Assembly (NCBI GenBank): GCA_938083005.1
Contig: CALKCU010000070.1
Location: forward strand, 1 to 33,728
Direction: 5' to 3'
From: an uncultured Sulfolobales archaeon
GTDB lineage: Archaea; Thermoproteota; Thermoprotei_A; Sulfolobales; NBVN01
Length of the DNA: 33,728 nucleotides
A program made the position numbers and the translations under genes. The notes under the pieces were generated by a model. The model saw only the letters and a list, made by a program, of their open reading frames with translations, was not told the origin of the DNA and made no database searches. Below, in pieces: positions 8,454-18,258 of this stretch. How positions within the stretch are numbered: position 1 is the stretch's first letter; the number at the start of each line of letters is the position of its first letter.

Positions 8454-9311
8454 ATGTTCAAGTCCGCTAGGGAGCCTACGACCGAGGAGGGCTTGCAGTA
8501 CCACGTACACCTGAAGCCTGGAGACGTGCCGAGGTACGTTCTCCTCCCGGGAGACCCCGGGAGGGTTCCTCTAATCGCCAGCGTGTGGGACCGGAGCAGA
8601 CTCGTAGCCGAGCACAGAGGGTTCGTGACCTACGCCGGTACGTATAAGGGCGTCGAGCTCGCGGCCACCTCGACTGGAATAGGCGGTCCCTCCACAGCCA
8701 TAGTCGTCGAGGAGCTGCTCAGGGTCGGGGCTGACACGTTCATACGGGTCGGCACGACGGGGGCCCTTCAGGAGTACGTAAAGCTAGGAGACCTGGTGAT
8801 ATCGTCAGCGGCCGTGAGGCTAGACGGGACCAGCAGGGTGTACGCAGACCCCGAGTACCCGGCCGCTGCGAGCTACGACGTCCTGCTCGCTCTAATAGAG
8901 GCTGCCGAGAGCCTGGGAGTGAGATACCACGTGGGCGTGACGGCCAGCAGTGACAGCTTCTATGTCGGTCAGGGGAGACCCGGGTTCAGAGGCTACCTAC
9001 CGGATAAGTGGAGGGGAATAGAGCGTAGACTCGCCGAGCTGAACGTCCTGAACTTCGAGATGGAGGCGGCGACGCTCTTCGTCTTAGCTAGCATCTACGG
9101 TGCGAGGGCGGGCGCCGTGTGCGCGGCCATAGCGAACAGGGTCACGGACGAGTTTGACCCCCGAGCGGGCATAACCGACCTAGTGAGGGTGGCCAACGAG
9201 GCCGTCAGGATACTGTACGAGTGGGACGCGGTCAGGGAGCTCCGGGGAAAGAGGTACCTCTCGGTGAGGCTGATCTCCGAGATCCTGAGGAGGGAGCAGT
9301 ACAAGGGGTAG
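8454..9311 (+). CDS. nucleoside phosphorylase (uridine phosphorylase-like)
   Basis: LLPGDPGRV, TGIGGPSTAIVVEELL, RVGTTGAL and NFEMEAATLF motifs of the PNP/UDP family. Confidence 0.9.
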   Translation: MFKSAREPTTEEGLQYHVHLKPGDVPRYVLLPGDPGRVPLIASVWDRSRLVAEHRGFVTYAGTYKGVELAATSTGIGGPSTAIVVEELLRVGADTFIRVGTTGALQEYVKLGDLVISSAAVRLDGTSRVYADPEYPAAASYDVLLALIEAAESLGVRYHVGVTASSDSFYVGQGRPGFRGYLPDKWRGIERRLAELNVLNFEMEAATLFVLASIYGARAGAVCAAIANRVTDEFDPRAGITDLVRVANEAVRILYEWDAVRELRGKRYLSVRLISEILRREQYKG

Positions 9312-9321
9312 CGCGCAGCCC

Positions 9322-10452
9322 ATGGTCAAGATACTCATAGACGGAGCGTCGATCTTAGCGATAGACGATGAGGTCAGGTACGTAAGCAGGGGTTACGTCT
9401 ACCTAGACGGAGGTCGCGTCAGGTCTCTGGGTCAGAGTCCGCCCCCCGAGGAGTTCCTCTACCCAGAGCTCCTGCTTAGCGGTGCGGGCAGGCTGGTAAC
9501 CAAGGGATTCGCGTCGGGCTTCACGGTCCTGAGCCTCTACCCCCTCAGATACGGGCTGGACGACGTTGACTGGTTCCTTGCGAGGGAGCTCTTCAAAGCG
9601 ATCAAGAGGGGGGACATGTACTACATCGCCGTGCTCTCGCTCGCCGAGCTGGTCAGCGAGGGGGTAACTGAGGCCCTCGTAGTCGACGTGTACCTGGACG
9701 ACGTTGCTAGAGCTTCTAGGGACGTCGGCATAAACGTGACCCTGGCGCCCCCGCTCAACTGCGGCCTGGACGACCAGCGGCAGCTGAACGAGCTGAAGCT
9801 CCTCCTCGGGAGGTGGCACGGGAGAGTCGAGGGGGTCAAGGTGGGGATAGCCGTGTGCCGGGAGCTCAGGGAGGAGCACGTAGCGCTGGCCCGCGAGGTG
9901 GGCCTGCCCCTGTACGCGCTGGAGCTTGAGAGAGAGCCCGAGAAGCGGCTGGAGGGGCTCAGAGTGGTTGCCATAAACCCCCTGATCGACGTCGAACTCC
10001 CGACCATATACTCCGGCGGGATGATTCAGAAGTGGAGGGAGGGCGGGGGGCTCGGTGTCGGGGTCAGACCCTCTTACAGCGTCCGCGAGGCGATGAAGGA
10101 GGCTCTCTGGTCTCGAGGGGCCGACCCTCTGAGCGTGCTACTCTCGGGGACCAGGACCACCTCGGAGCTCATCGATCAGCGCGAGAGCTCTGCCCTCAGG
10201 GAGGGGAGCAGGAGTAGTATAGTCGTGTACAACCTGTCGGAACCTCCGGGATGGCCCGTGCCGCGCTCGCTCCAGTCGGCTGTTAGAGCGGTCGTAGAGG
10301 GAGACCTTCCCATAGAGACCGTCGTGGTCGGCGACGAAGTGGTCCTAGACAGAGAGGGGCTCCTGACGGTAGGCTACGAGGTGTTCAAAAAAGCCATCGG
10401 GAAGTTCGAGGAGCTGTACCCTACTCTTCCTCCGCTACTCTCTCGACTATAG
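9322..10452 (+). CDS. amidohydrolase-superfamily-like protein lacking metal-binding residues
   Basis: N-terminal GGRVRSLG and C-terminal SIVVYNL...VETVVVGDEVVLDREGLLTVG match amidohydrolase ends. The expected HxH segment reads TKGFASGFTVLSL. Confidence 0.6.
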   Translation: MVKILIDGASILAIDDEVRYVSRGYVYLDGGRVRSLGQSPPPEEFLYPELLLSGAGRLVTKGFASGFTVLSLYPLRYGLDDVDWFLARELFKAIKRGDMYYIAVLSLAELVSEGVTEALVVDVYLDDVARASRDVGINVTLAPPLNCGLDDQRQLNELKLLLGRWHGRVEGVKVGIAVCRELREEHVALAREVGLPLYALELEREPEKRLEGLRVVAINPLIDVELPTIYSGGMIQKWREGGGLGVGVRPSYSVREAMKEALWSRGADPLSVLLSGTRTTSELIDQRESSALREGSRSSIVVYNLSEPPGWPVPRSLQSAVRAVVEGDLPIETVVVGDEVVLDREGLLTVGYEVFKKAIGKFEELYPTLPPLLSRL

Positions 10453-11119
10453 CTGCGGGGACTATCCTCCTCTTTATGATTTCATATACTCTCCTAGCCT
10501 CCTCGTCCGAGACGTACCTAGCCGCGGTCGTCAGAATGCTTATGCTGCCCCTCAGAGCCTCCTCGACGGTCTTCCCGTTTAGCGGCACCCTCTGCCTCTC
10601 GACGATTAGCGGTGACGGCTCCACCACCGCGGCCCTCTTTATGTAGACGAACTCCTGGTCTATGGGGGTGAGGACGAGGGCTCCGACCTCCCTGTCCCCA
10701 AGCTTTAGGGCTACGACCACGTCGCCGTCCTCAGTCTCGCCCAGCCTCTCTACCGAGTACTCGACTATACCGGTCATTATGGCTTCCGCCATGGGTATCC
10801 TGGACTCCAGTACCCTCTTCACCTCCTCCTCGGGGACTCTCCTGAACACCTCGATCCTGAGAGTGTTTAGCTTCCAGTCTATCCTGCCCGGAGACACCTC
10901 GTAGTCTATCACTATCCTAACGCTGTCTCCCTTGTCTACTCTGAGGTCCTCGACTAACACTTTGTAGAGAAATCTGTTGAGTTGTGCGACATGGTAGGCT
11001 ACCTCACTACCCTTTATCACCCCTTCCCTTATAGCGTCCCGCAGTTGGGCGAATACCGTCCTCCTGAGCTTCAGAGCGTAGGCCCCCGCTATAACAAGCC
11101 CGGAGCTTAGCCTTGGCAT
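10421..11119 (-). CDS. conserved archaeal protein of unknown function (DUF2258-like)
   Basis: SSGLVIAGAYALKLRRTVFAQLRD start. Start set at ATG 11119. Family name recalled from memory only. Confidence 0.6.
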   Translation of the reverse strand: MPRLSSGLVIAGAYALKLRRTVFAQLRDAIREGVIKGSEVAYHVAQLNRFLYKVLVEDLRVDKGDSVRIVIDYEVSPGRIDWKLNTLRIEVFRRVPEEEVKRVLESRIPMAEAIMTGIVEYSVERLGETEDGDVVVALKLGDREVGALVLTPIDQEFVYIKRAAVVEPSPLIVERQRVPLNGKTVEEALRGSISILTTAARYVSDEEARRVYEIIKRRIVPAAIVERVAEEE

Positions 11120-11288
11120 CGTTCCACCAATAAGCAACTACGGATATAGAGCTAAAAATATCCTGTTCTGCTCCGCCCTTCGCGTTCCGGAGTGCCGAAG
11201 CGCGCTAAGCTGAGGCCTCATTAAAGGTTTGAGCCTCCGAAGCGAAGAAACAAAAATAGATCGCTGGAGCGACGCCTCTGGGCGCTCA

Positions 11289-12575
11289 GTGTCGGTATAC
11301 TTCGAGACCTACGGCTGTGCGCTGAACAGGGCCGACACCGCTCTGATGAAGTCCCTGGTAGTCGAGAGCGGCTATAGGGTAGTCGAGAACATCGAGGAGG
11401 CCGACGTGATCGTCGTGAACACGTGTACCGTGAGGCTGGACACCGAGCAGAGGATGCTCAAGAGGCTGTCCGAGATATACGGGAGCTTCGGTAGCTCCAA
11501 GAAGATAGTCGTGGCGGGCTGCATGGCCTCCGCTCAGCCGTACACCGTCAAGACGCTAGCGCCGAGAGCGGTGCTCGTCTCCCCCCAGAGCATCACGAAG
11601 CTCGTTGAGGCCATCGAAAGCGGTGCGGACCTCCTCCTCGGTGAGAGAGATACGTCCTATCTCAAGCCGTGCGTGGAGGGAGCCGTCGCGGCCGTCCCGA
11701 TAGCCGAGGGATGCGCCGGGGACTGCTCGTTCTGCATCACGAAGCTGGCGAGGAGGAGGCTGCGCTCCTACAGCCCCCGCGTAGTCGTCAGGGCGGTCGA
11801 GGAGGCCGTGAAGCAGGGCGCGGTCGAGATCGAGCTAGCGGCGCAGGACACGGGCTCTTACGGCCTCGACCTAGGGAACACGCGCCTCCCCGACCTAGTT
11901 GAGGAGATCCTGAGCAAGGTCCCTGGAGACTACATGGTCAGGATCGGGATGTCCAACCCCGACACCCTGATCGCGATAGCTGACGGACTCGTCGAGGTCC
12001 TCAGGGATCCGCGGGTCTACAAATACCTCCACGTACCGCTCCAGTCGGCCGACGACGGAGTCCTAAAGATCATGAAGAGGAGGTACACCTACGAGGAGTA
12101 CCGGGAGCTGGTCCGAGAGCTCAGGAGGAAGGTCCCGGGGATCTCCATAGCCACGGACATTATCGTTGGGCACCCCGGAGAGGACGAGGAGGCCTTCCTG
12201 AGGACCGTCGAGGCCGTGGTCGAGCTCCAGTTCGACAAGGTTCACATAGCCCAGTACACCCTGAGGCCTCGCACGGAGTCCGCAGGGATGCCCCAGGTGC
12301 CCGAGGGTGTGAAGAAGAGGAGATCCTCTTACCTCAGCAAAGTGGTCGAGGACGTGGGGTCGAGCATAAACCGAGAGTACCTAGGCTCCCTAGCCCAAGT
12401 CGTCGTGACTCACAGGAGCATCCGCGGGAGCGTAATAGGGAGAACCGTGAACTACAAGCCAGTCGTACTCCTCGGCGAGAGCACAAACGCGGAAGAGCTC
12501 CTCGGGACGAGGCGGGCAGTCCTCGTTACCGCCGCGACCTTCTACGACCTGCGCGGGAGCGTCTTCTCTTCCTAG
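11289..12575 (+). CDS. tRNA-t6A37 methylthiotransferase (CDKAL1/MiaB-like radical SAM)
   Basis: FETYGCALNRADTALM, VVNTCTVR, AEGCAGDCSFCITKLARR radical SAM CxxxCxxC and a C-terminal TRAM-like region. GTG 11289 is an alternative to TTG 11229. Confidence 0.92.
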   Translation: MSVYFETYGCALNRADTALMKSLVVESGYRVVENIEEADVIVVNTCTVRLDTEQRMLKRLSEIYGSFGSSKKIVVAGCMASAQPYTVKTLAPRAVLVSPQSITKLVEAIESGADLLLGERDTSYLKPCVEGAVAAVPIAEGCAGDCSFCITKLARRRLRSYSPRVVVRAVEEAVKQGAVEIELAAQDTGSYGLDLGNTRLPDLVEEILSKVPGDYMVRIGMSNPDTLIAIADGLVEVLRDPRVYKYLHVPLQSADDGVLKIMKRRYTYEEYRELVRELRRKVPGISIATDIIVGHPGEDEEAFLRTVEAVVELQFDKVHIAQYTLRPRTESAGMPQVPEGVKKRRSSYLSKVVEDVGSSINREYLGSLAQVVVTHRSIRGSVIGRTVNYKPVVLLGESTNAEELLGTRRAVLVTAATFYDLRGSVFSS

Positions 12576-12720
12576 TCTAACCGTCTGTCCCCGGCCGCTC
12601 GGGAGGTTGCTCGACTCCAGCGCGACAACGAGGGGAGAGCACGAGAAGCTACTCTAGTCGTAGCACACCCCCGCTGCTCGGTTGCTCTACCCGCCTCGGG
12701 GCAGAGTCCATGAGGCCCTT

Positions 12721-12738
12721 CGGGGCTCTATAGCCCCG
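12721..12738. terminator. hairpin between convergent genes
   Basis: CGGGGCT-CTAT-AGCCCCG, overlapping the stop codon of the minus-strand ATPase. Confidence 0.4.
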
Positions 12739-13738
12739 AGTCACGGTCCCGGCCGAGCTCGACGAGGACCGGCTCATCGAGCGACGGCGCGTCCACTATG
12801 GCCTCGTTGAAGCTCAGCTTGTTTATCATGGAGGTGATTTCGGGGCCGAGGTTCATGGACCTCGAGATAGCTGATACATCCTCCGCGGACTTCAGCGCCT
12901 TCACTATCTTGACGTTTGTGTTGTTCATGACCTCGTAATCAAGCCCGGCCGGGGACTGCGTCACAACTATCAGCCCTATCCCAAGCTTCCTCACCTCCGC
13001 CAGGTACTTCTGGAGGAACCTGCTCTTCGCCATCACGTTGTGGGCCTCCTCCACCACCACGAAGACGTCGTCCTCGAGCTCTCCCCTCTCCTTCAAGTAC
13101 TTGATTGCGTTGAGGACTCCGAGGGCCACTAGCCTCCTGAGCTCGAGGGTCTTCAGGCCGCTTAGGTCGAAGACCGTCAACCTCCCCCCCGAGACCTCCT
13201 TCACTCTCCTCACCTCGTCGGGCTCTACGACCCTGAATGTCTTGCCATACCTCAGGAGCATCGAGACCTTCCTCGCTAGCGAGGCCTTGGTCTCGATCTC
13301 CCACCTGGCCTCGGGCTCGTATGCCTCTAGGAGGTCGACTATCCGCTCAAGGTCCCTCGGCTTCTTCATCAGCTTGGCCAGCAGGTAGGACTGAGGGGGG
13401 CTGAGGTCCAGGACCTCCTCTAACAGGAACACGGCATCCAGAGGGTCCTCTAGGGGTATAGCCACGGGGTCCCCGGTTCCCACACGGAGGACGTAGTCGC
13501 CCACGGGCGGGTACTCACCGTACCAGTCGAGGACGACCACGGCTCCGTAGCGCTTGAGCTCGCCCGCGATCTTCATGGCTAGGCTGGTCTTCCCCGAGCC
13601 CGTCGTCCCGACGATCAGGCAGTGCCTTAGGAAGTCGCTAGGCCTTATGCGCACCGGGACCCTGAGGGGAGTGTACGCTCTCCCTAGCAGCACTCCCTCT
13701 GCCTGCTCCTCGACACCGCCGCGAGTTGAGTGCATCAC
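12728..13738 (-). CDS. HerA/VirB4-like P-loop ATPase (DUF87-type)
   Basis: IVGTTGSGKTSLAMKIAGEL Walker A, VFVVVEEAHNV Walker B, GIGLIVVTQSPAGLDYEVMNNTN sensor region. Confidence 0.85.
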   Translation of the reverse strand: MMHSTRGGVEEQAEGVLLGRAYTPLRVPVRIRPSDFLRHCLIVGTTGSGKTSLAMKIAGELKRYGAVVVLDWYGEYPPVGDYVLRVGTGDPVAIPLEDPLDAVFLLEEVLDLSPPQSYLLAKLMKKPRDLERIVDLLEAYEPEARWEIETKASLARKVSMLLRYGKTFRVVEPDEVRRVKEVSGGRLTVFDLSGLKTLELRRLVALGVLNAIKYLKERGELEDDVFVVVEEAHNVMAKSRFLQKYLAEVRKLGIGLIVVTQSPAGLDYEVMNNTNVKIVKALKSAEDVSAISRSMNLGPEITSMINKLSFNEAIVDAPSLDEPVLVELGRDRDSGL

Positions 13739-14025
13739 CTCGGGGCCGCTGGCGCGGCCGAGGCGTAGCCTAAAGGGACGTCACCGCACTCCGACGGGAC
13801 TATCCTCGCATCCTCCCCGAGGATGTATCTGAGGAGGGGCGAGAGGTACTGGGAACACTCCCCTCCCGAGACGACTTCCACGAAGACTCTCGTTGAACCC
13901 CCCGAGAACTCCTCTACGATCCTGACCCTGCTCGGATCGCAGGCTACCAGCGCGGCTCTTATGAGGTCTACGGCCCTTACCTCGGTAGGCCTCCTAGTGA
14001 TGAGCCATAGGCTCTCGCAAGTCAT
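13735..14025 (-). CDS. small protein of unknown function, translationally coupled to the HerA-like ATPase
   Basis: Start ATG 14025 with TATA CTCTTTTTAAGGC (minus strand) at about 14047-14059. Its end overlaps the ATPase start by 4 nt. Confidence 0.6.
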   Translation of the reverse strand: MTCESLWLITRRPTEVRAVDLIRAALVACDPSRVRIVEEFSGGSTRVFVEVVSGGECSQYLSPLLRYILGEDARIVPSECGDVPLGYASAAPAAPR

Positions 14026-14186
14026 GGTGTCCCATACTCTGGGCTGCCTTAAAAAGAGGCTACGCACAGTGCGGACTCGGCGAACCTAAGGACTGGAGGA
14101 GCGTGCGAACTCCTTGGGAGACTATTCTGTCAAAGAGTGTGGACGACGGTGATCTGCCCTAGGAGGGAGAGCGACAGAACGTCCAC

Positions 14187-15956
14187 CTAGTCGTGTGCGT
14201 AGACGGCTTTCACTCTCCTCCTCTCAAGGACCTCCTCGAGCTTAACGAAGCCCACGCGCACCAGCTGGACGAGCGTCCCGGGCTGAAATCTCGCTAGGGA
14301 GTCCTCGGCTATCCCGCGGAGAGTCCTCAGCTTGAGCCCCTCGGGCTTCAGGACCTCTAGCCTCACGTAGCTCCTAACGGGGACCCACTGAACTATCCTA
14401 AGACCGGCTCTCCTTGCGTGCTCCAGCTCAGTTCCGGTGAACCTGGCCTCCGCGTACCCCTCGCGCTCGCTCTCGAGCGAGATGTTGCAGAATTCCAGCA
14501 ACCTCAGGGCCCCCCTCTCCTTCAGCAGGCCGAAGTCCTCTCTGCTTATGAAGACCTCGACCACGTCCTCCTGGCCGAGGTCAATAGTCCTGGAGCCCAG
14601 AGACGCGTTGGACGGGTGGTAGTCGAGCCTGAGGACCCTCGCGGAAGGGTCCTTAGGTACGTCCCGTATCGACACCCTGACCGGGTCGAAGACCGCCATG
14701 ACTCTCGGGGCCACCGGGTCCGCCCTCCTCCTGTTCAGCGACGCCACGTTCTCCCAGCTGATCGTAGCGTCGGTCCCCTTGACCCCCACCTCCATTATTA
14801 TCTCCCTCACGACCTCCGGGAGTATCCCCCGCCTCCTCAGGGCTCTCAGAGTGCCGAACCTGGGATCGTCGACCTCGGCTCTCCTGCTCCTTCCGAGGAC
14901 CTCCTTTATCTTGCTCTTGCTTAGGATCATCCCCTCTAGTTTCAGCCTCCCCAGGTTTATCACCTCAGGGTACTCCCACCCGAGCGCTCTATAGACGTAG
15001 AGCTGCTTCAGAGTGTTCACCGCGTGCTCTTTCCCCCGTAGTATGTGAGTTACCCCCGTGAGCCTGTCGTCGACCCCCGCCGCGAAGTTGTACGTCGGCC
15101 ACACGATGTACCTGTCCCCGGTTAGCGGGTGCGGGTGCTTCGACGTGTCCACTATCCTGAGGGCCACCCAGTCTATTAGGGACGGGTCGCTGAGGGCCAG
15201 GTCCGTCTTGACCCTGACCACGGCCTCCCCCTCCTCGAAGTACCCGGAGAGCATCCTGTCGAAGAGCTCCAGCGACTCCTCCGGGCTCCGGTTTCTGTGC
15301 GGACACTCCCTCCTCTCGAGCTTGAACTTCCTGAACTCCTCGCGCCTGCACAAGTCCACGTAGGCCCCGCCCCTGGCTATCAGCTCCCTGGCGACTCCGT
15401 AGTAGAGCTCCATCCTCAGAGACTGGACGTACTCCTCGTCCCAGGAGATCCCCAGCCACCTCAGGTCCTCCTTGATGGCCTCGTAGGCCTCTGGCAGGGG
15501 CCTCTTGATTCTGGGGTCCGTGTCCTCGAACCTGAGGATGAAGACCCCCCTGTACTCCCTAGCGTACTCGTAGCTGAGTAAAGCTGGCCTAGCGTTCCCC
15601 AGGTGTATGTAGAAGTCTGGGTTGGGCGCGAACCTGGTCCTGACGACCCTGTACTTCTCTACATTGGGTAGAGGCGGTAGGGCCCTCTCCTCCACCGGTC
15701 TAGCCTCTCTGACCCCTTCGAAGAGCTCCGGGAACATCTCCCTCGCGAGCTTTATCTGCTCCTCCAGCGTGAGGGAGTTCACGAACTTCACTACCTCCCT
15801 CACTACCTCGACCACCTGCCTGGCGAGCCTCCTCAGCTCCGGCAGCTCTCCGAAGACCTTGCTGATCACGGCGCTCTCGAGGGCTCTACCCCCGTGGTCC
15901 ATGGAGTTCTTCAGCGCGTGCTTCAGGGCTACCTCTCTGACCCTCTCAACCTCCAC
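14187..15956 (-). CDS. gltX: glutamyl-tRNA synthetase (archaeal GluRS)
   Basis: RFAPNPDFYIHLGNARPALLSYEYAR HIGH-region, FEDTDPR, archaeal LRGKEH, SKSKI region. Confidence 0.95.
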   Translation of the reverse strand: MEVERVREVALKHALKNSMDHGGRALESAVISKVFGELPELRRLARQVVEVVREVVKFVNSLTLEEQIKLAREMFPELFEGVREARPVEERALPPLPNVEKYRVVRTRFAPNPDFYIHLGNARPALLSYEYAREYRGVFILRFEDTDPRIKRPLPEAYEAIKEDLRWLGISWDEEYVQSLRMELYYGVARELIARGGAYVDLCRREEFRKFKLERRECPHRNRSPEESLELFDRMLSGYFEEGEAVVRVKTDLALSDPSLIDWVALRIVDTSKHPHPLTGDRYIVWPTYNFAAGVDDRLTGVTHILRGKEHAVNTLKQLYVYRALGWEYPEVINLGRLKLEGMILSKSKIKEVLGRSRRAEVDDPRFGTLRALRRRGILPEVVREIIMEVGVKGTDATISWENVASLNRRRADPVAPRVMAVFDPVRVSIRDVPKDPSARVLRLDYHPSNASLGSRTIDLGQEDVVEVFISREDFGLLKERGALRLLEFCNISLESEREGYAEARFTGTELEHARRAGLRIVQWVPVRSYVRLEVLKPEGLKLRTLRGIAEDSLARFQPGTLVQLVRVGFVKLEEVLERRRVKAVYAHD

Positions 15957-16392
15957 TCGCCGTCACACCCTCCCTAGCTATTACTATGTAACACTTTAGG
16001 GGCTTAGACGTGGGGTCCTCGTGTATCAGCAGGACGTAGCCCTCCACTCTCGACCTTACGCTCCTGAGCTCGCCCTTACCCGTGATCCCGTAGGCCAGGA
16101 GGTCCCCGACTCCTACTCGGTCTCCCACGTCGACCTGGGGGTAGACCTCGACGGCGGAGACCTCCACCGCGGTAACCCTTGAGCCCCCCGCTAAGCTCAG
16201 GCACACGTCCTTCCTCCTGTTGCAGACCGCTAGGTCCTCCCCGGTGTAACCCTTTTCGATCAGCTCCAGGGCCAGCTCGTGGCACTCGACCCTGGATCCC
16301 CCGCGGAAGCACTCGGTCGGCCTGTAGTACCTCATTATCTCCTCGAGGTCCCTCAGAACCTTGGCCGACGCCTCGCCGGGCTTAAGAGTCAC
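15946..16392 (-). CDS. archaeal protein with lipoyl/biotinyl-like C-terminal domain (DUF2118-like)
   Basis: VDVGDRVGVGDLLAYGITGKGELRSVRSRVEGYVLLI resembles a lipoyl-domain hairpin. Overlaps gltX by 11 nt. Confidence 0.6.
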   Translation of the reverse strand: MTLKPGEASAKVLRDLEEIMRYYRPTECFRGGSRVECHELALELIEKGYTGEDLAVCNRRKDVCLSLAGGSRVTAVEVSAVEVYPQVDVGDRVGVGDLLAYGITGKGELRSVRSRVEGYVLLIHEDPTSKPLKCYIVIAREGVTASGG

Positions 16393-16405
16393 AGGGGGCG
16401 CACCG

Positions 16406-17413
16406 CTAGTATGATCTCCTGGTCACGTAGAGGGCCAGTTCCTTCAGCATCTCCCTGGATTCCGCGTCTCTGGGGTTGGTCGAGTCCAGGGCCTCTGCGC
16501 CCCTCCTCACGAATTCCTCCGCTAGCTTGTTACTGTACTCTAGCGCTCCGAGCTCTACTATGGTCTTGGCAACATCCTCGAGCTCGGCCCGCGTGGCTCC
16601 CGGTCTGCCGAGCGAGTTCAGTATCTTCCTCCTCCGCACTTCGTCCGCTCTCTCAAGCGCGTAGAGCACGAGCAGAGTCTTCTTGCCCTCCCTGAGGTCG
16701 CTGTACCTGGGCTTGCCCAGGACGCTCTCGTCCGCCATCAGCCCCAGCTCGTCGTCCCGTATCTGGAACGCTATGCCTATGCTCGTGGCGAACTCGGAGA
16801 GCCTGGCCAGGTCCTCCTCGGGGGCTCCCGCGATGATCGAGCCTATGAGGATCGAGGACTTGAACAGCGCGGCCGTCTTCCTCCTGACCATTTCTATGTA
16901 ATCCTCCACCGAGACCCTCTCGAGGGAGACGAAGAGTATGTCCATGGCCTGTCCCTCGGCCACCGTTATGGCCGCCCAGGTCAGCTCCCTGATCGCCGAG
17001 GCGACCCTCTCGTAGCTCACGCCGTAGTCCAGCAACCTCAGGAGGGCCTCGTAGGACTTTGCGAAGAGGAGGTCCCCGGCTACTATCGCCAGCCCCTCGC
17101 CCCAGACCTTGTGTACAGTCGGCACGCCCCTCCTAAGCTCGTCCCTGTCTATTATGTCGTCGTGGACGAGGGTGAAGTTGTGAAGCAGCTCGACCGACGC
17201 TGCGGCCCACGACGAGACTTCCAGGGGGAGTCCGTACATCTTGGACGAGAGGGCCACCAGCAGGGGCCTCAACCTCTTGCCGCCCGCCCTGATTAGGTGC
17301 ATGGAAGCTTCATAGAGCTCGGCCGGGCGACCGGACGCCAGCTCCTCGATCCTCTTATACGTCATAGCGCTGACAGCGCTCGCGAAACTCGCGACCCGCT
17401 TAGAGAGCTCCAT
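16406..17413 (-). CDS. polyprenyl synthetase (geranylgeranyl diphosphate synthase-like)
   Basis: GGKRLRPLL, LVHDDIIDRDELRRGVPTVH, FQIRDDELGLM, GKPRYSDLREGKKTLL. Confidence 0.93.
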   Translation of the reverse strand: MELSKRVASFASAVSAMTYKRIEELASGRPAELYEASMHLIRAGGKRLRPLLVALSSKMYGLPLEVSSWAAASVELLHNFTLVHDDIIDRDELRRGVPTVHKVWGEGLAIVAGDLLFAKSYEALLRLLDYGVSYERVASAIRELTWAAITVAEGQAMDILFVSLERVSVEDYIEMVRRKTAALFKSSILIGSIIAGAPEEDLARLSEFATSIGIAFQIRDDELGLMADESVLGKPRYSDLREGKKTLLVLYALERADEVRRRKILNSLGRPGATRAELEDVAKTIVELGALEYSNKLAEEFVRRGAEALDSTNPRDAESREMLKELALYVTRRSY

Positions 17414-17570
17414 TACTCATCCCAGCTACGGGTGCGCGAGAACAATAAAGCTTTAAGGGTCTCGGTCAGGCCCGCTCGGGCGCTCCCGGCTAGGCGGGTC
17501 ACCACCTCGTATTGCGAGCGGAAGACGCGCTTATTAAGTGCTCCCGGGGTCACACTCTTGGGAGGGTTGA

Positions 17571-18227
17571 GTGAGCTACCCGAGCGCGGAGGTCAGCCTG
17601 GCGGAGTCCAACATACTGGAGCTGCTCGTGAGCATCTACAGGCTCGTATCGGACGAGGCCCGGGAGCTCAATAGCATGATAAAGGAGACCGACCTTACGC
17701 GGAGCGCGCTCGTAGAGAAGAGGTACGAGAGAGTCAGGAAGCTGAAGAACGACGTCGAGGGCTCGGCTATGACTCTGATGGAGTACTTCATCAAGGTGTC
17801 CGAATACATCTCGTCGCGCGAGCTGTACGTCATGGTCATAGACGAGACCCTGAGAATAGCCGAGGACCTCGAGGCTGCGGCCTACAGGCTGTACCTGGTG
17901 AACAAGCTCGGGGGCAGGATACCGGACAAGATCTACGTGATCATCAGCGAGGTGTCTAGGAGAGTGGTAACGCTCGTGGACCTGCTAGGCGACATGATCA
18001 GGAACGTGGGCAGCGACAAGGTCATTAAGGAGGCGTTCTCCGAGGCTGTAAAGATCGAGGACTCCATCGATGAGCTCTACAGGGAGGGAGGGCTGGAGTG
18101 CTTGAGGATGTCGGAAGACTTCGCTGGAGCGCCCATACTCAAGGAGGCGCTAGACAAGCTCGAGGACTCGGCCGACATAGCGAAGAGGGTGGCGACCTAT
18201 ATCTGGTTCCTCTCCTCGTTCAAGTGA
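17571..18227 (+). CDS. DUF47/PhoU-like helical protein
   Basis: All-helical protein with repeated E/D-rich helices (EDLEAAAYRLY, EAVKIEDSIDELYREG, LEDSADIAKRVATYIWFL). TATA CTTATTAAG upstream. Confidence 0.7.
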   Translation: MSYPSAEVSLAESNILELLVSIYRLVSDEARELNSMIKETDLTRSALVEKRYERVRKLKNDVEGSAMTLMEYFIKVSEYISSRELYVMVIDETLRIAEDLEAAAYRLYLVNKLGGRIPDKIYVIISEVSRRVVTLVDLLGDMIRNVGSDKVIKEAFSEAVKIEDSIDELYREGGLECLRMSEDFAGAPILKEALDKLEDSADIAKRVATYIWFLSSFK

Positions 18228-18258
18228 GCTCGGATCCTGCGCTCCCGTTCTTGGGCAC

